Shown: piece after piece, positions 63,694 through 64,000 of the stretch | Layout: each line of letters starts with the position of its first letter | Numbering within the stretch: the first letter of the stretch is position 1 | Source: Oceaniglobus trochenteri | GTDB taxonomy: Bacteria; Pseudomonadota; Alphaproteobacteria; Rhodobacterales; Rhodobacteraceae | NCBI RefSeq assembly: GCF_020529025.1 | Contig: NZ_JACNMM010000002.1 | Coordinates: 124,001-188,000 of the forward strand | Length of the DNA stretch: 64,000 bases | Reading direction: 5' to 3' | Made by a program: the position numbers and the translations under genes | Notes under the pieces: model-generated | Databases searched by the model: none | What the model saw: the letters and a program-made list of their open reading frames with translations, nothing else | Told to the model about the DNA's origin: nothing

Positions 63694-64000
63694 CTATTTC
63701 GCCAGATCGCCGCGCAGGCCGGATTCGATCAGGGCGATGGATTCGTCGATGCCGTAAAGGGCGATGAACCCGCCAAAGCGCGGCCCCTGCGATGCCCCCA
63801 GAAGAACCTCGTAGAGCGCCTTGAACCAGTCGCGCAGCGGTTCAAAACCATGGTCCTTGCCCACCGCGAAGACCATGCTTTGCAGCGCATCCCCATCAAG
63901 CCCGCCATCCCAGACCCGCAGCCGCGCCGCCAGATCCTCAAGCGCCGCGCGCTCGCGGTCGTCAGGCAGGCGGAACACCTTCTCGGGCTTCACGAAGTCG
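63694..64000 (-). CDS. lysK: Class I lysyl-tRNA synthetase, C-terminal end only
   Basis: The last 101 codons of a gene that runs off the right edge. The sequence FRLPDDRERAALEDLAARL, the block ALQSMVFAVGKDHGFEPLRDWFKALYEVLLG and QGPRFGGFIALYGID match the C-terminal region of class I (archaeal-type) lysyl-tRNA synthetase, which is known from some alphaproteobacteria instead of class II LysRS. The core catalytic motifs (HIGH, KMSKS) lie beyond the window, so the class call rests on the C-terminal signature. Confidence 0.8.
   Translation of the reverse strand, partial: DFVKPEKVFRLPDDRERAALEDLAARLRVWDGGLDGDALQSMVFAVGKDHGFEPLRDWFKALYEVLLGASQGPRFGGFIALYGIDESIALIESGLRGDLAK

Overview
The window reads as a chromosomal segment of a high-GC alphaproteobacterium of the order Rhodobacterales (Roseobacter/Paracoccaceae type). 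The pointers are a SAM/SAH-type riboswitch in front of metK, an Irr-type Fur regulator divergent from fabA-fabB-fabI, a class I lysyl-tRNA synthetase, a phoH-ybeY-corC-lnt operon, a dnaG-rpoD pair without rpsU, and an ihfB-lapA-trpF-trpB cluster. Most of it is housekeeping sequence. I see no rRNA operon, insertion sequence, integrase, prophage or CRISPR array.

Layout. 1-1.5 kb: the 3' part of kpsC (capsule). 1.5-8.4 kb, minus strand: nrdR-ribD, a YjbQ-type gene with a secreted protein, and dnaG-rpoD-hlyU. 8.6-11.8 kb: a ClC transporter and an Hsp70-like ATPase. 11.8-14.6 kb: a nitric-oxide response locus, in which a truncated haemoglobin, a 5-formyl-THF cyclo-ligase and NnrS are translationally coupled and diverge from nsrR, with an inverted repeat between them. 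14.7-20.6 kb, minus: ihfB-lapA-trpF-acetyltransferase-trpB, rpsA and cmk. 20.7-25 kb: aroA, trmB, then a plus-strand copper/NO group (small secreted protein, PCu(A)C chaperone, norE, norF). 25-30.2 kb, minus: the phoH-ybeY-corC-lnt operon, then metK with its riboswitch.

30.3-35.9 kb: an OmpA protein and a lipoprotein that share one short cysteine-containing domain, a small secreted His-rich protein, miaB, a glycosyltransferase-like gene, and a degraded patch with a headless sterol desaturase and two tiny coupled ORFs. 35.9-40.1 kb: irr and the fab operon; the fabB start lies in a 26-bp tandem duplication that creates a 9-codon leader. 40-48.7 kb: an FKBP isomerase, four tightly packed small-molecule enzyme genes, a TSUP permease and hydantoinase genes hyuA-hyuB. 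48.8-51.9 kb: tRNA-Arg(UCU), a complex I subunit, a candidate structured small RNA, and uvrB. 52-57.6 kb: gntK-gntR with a LacI-type operator, then zur-znuC-znuB divergent from znuA and a NicO permease. 57.7-64 kb: denD, kynA, an outer-membrane-like protein, a large right-handed beta-helix protein, a DUF4864-like protein and the 3' end of lysK.

Working together. The nsrR locus, and possibly norE-norF 10 kb away, serve NO handling. Zur, ZnuABC and NicO form a zinc-supply unit with His-rich segments in three of its proteins. FabA/FabB/FabI provide anaerobic-type unsaturated fatty acid synthesis beside the iron regulator Irr. Positions, overlaps, repeats and hairpins were read directly from the sequence. 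Family names rest on motif recognition without database searches.
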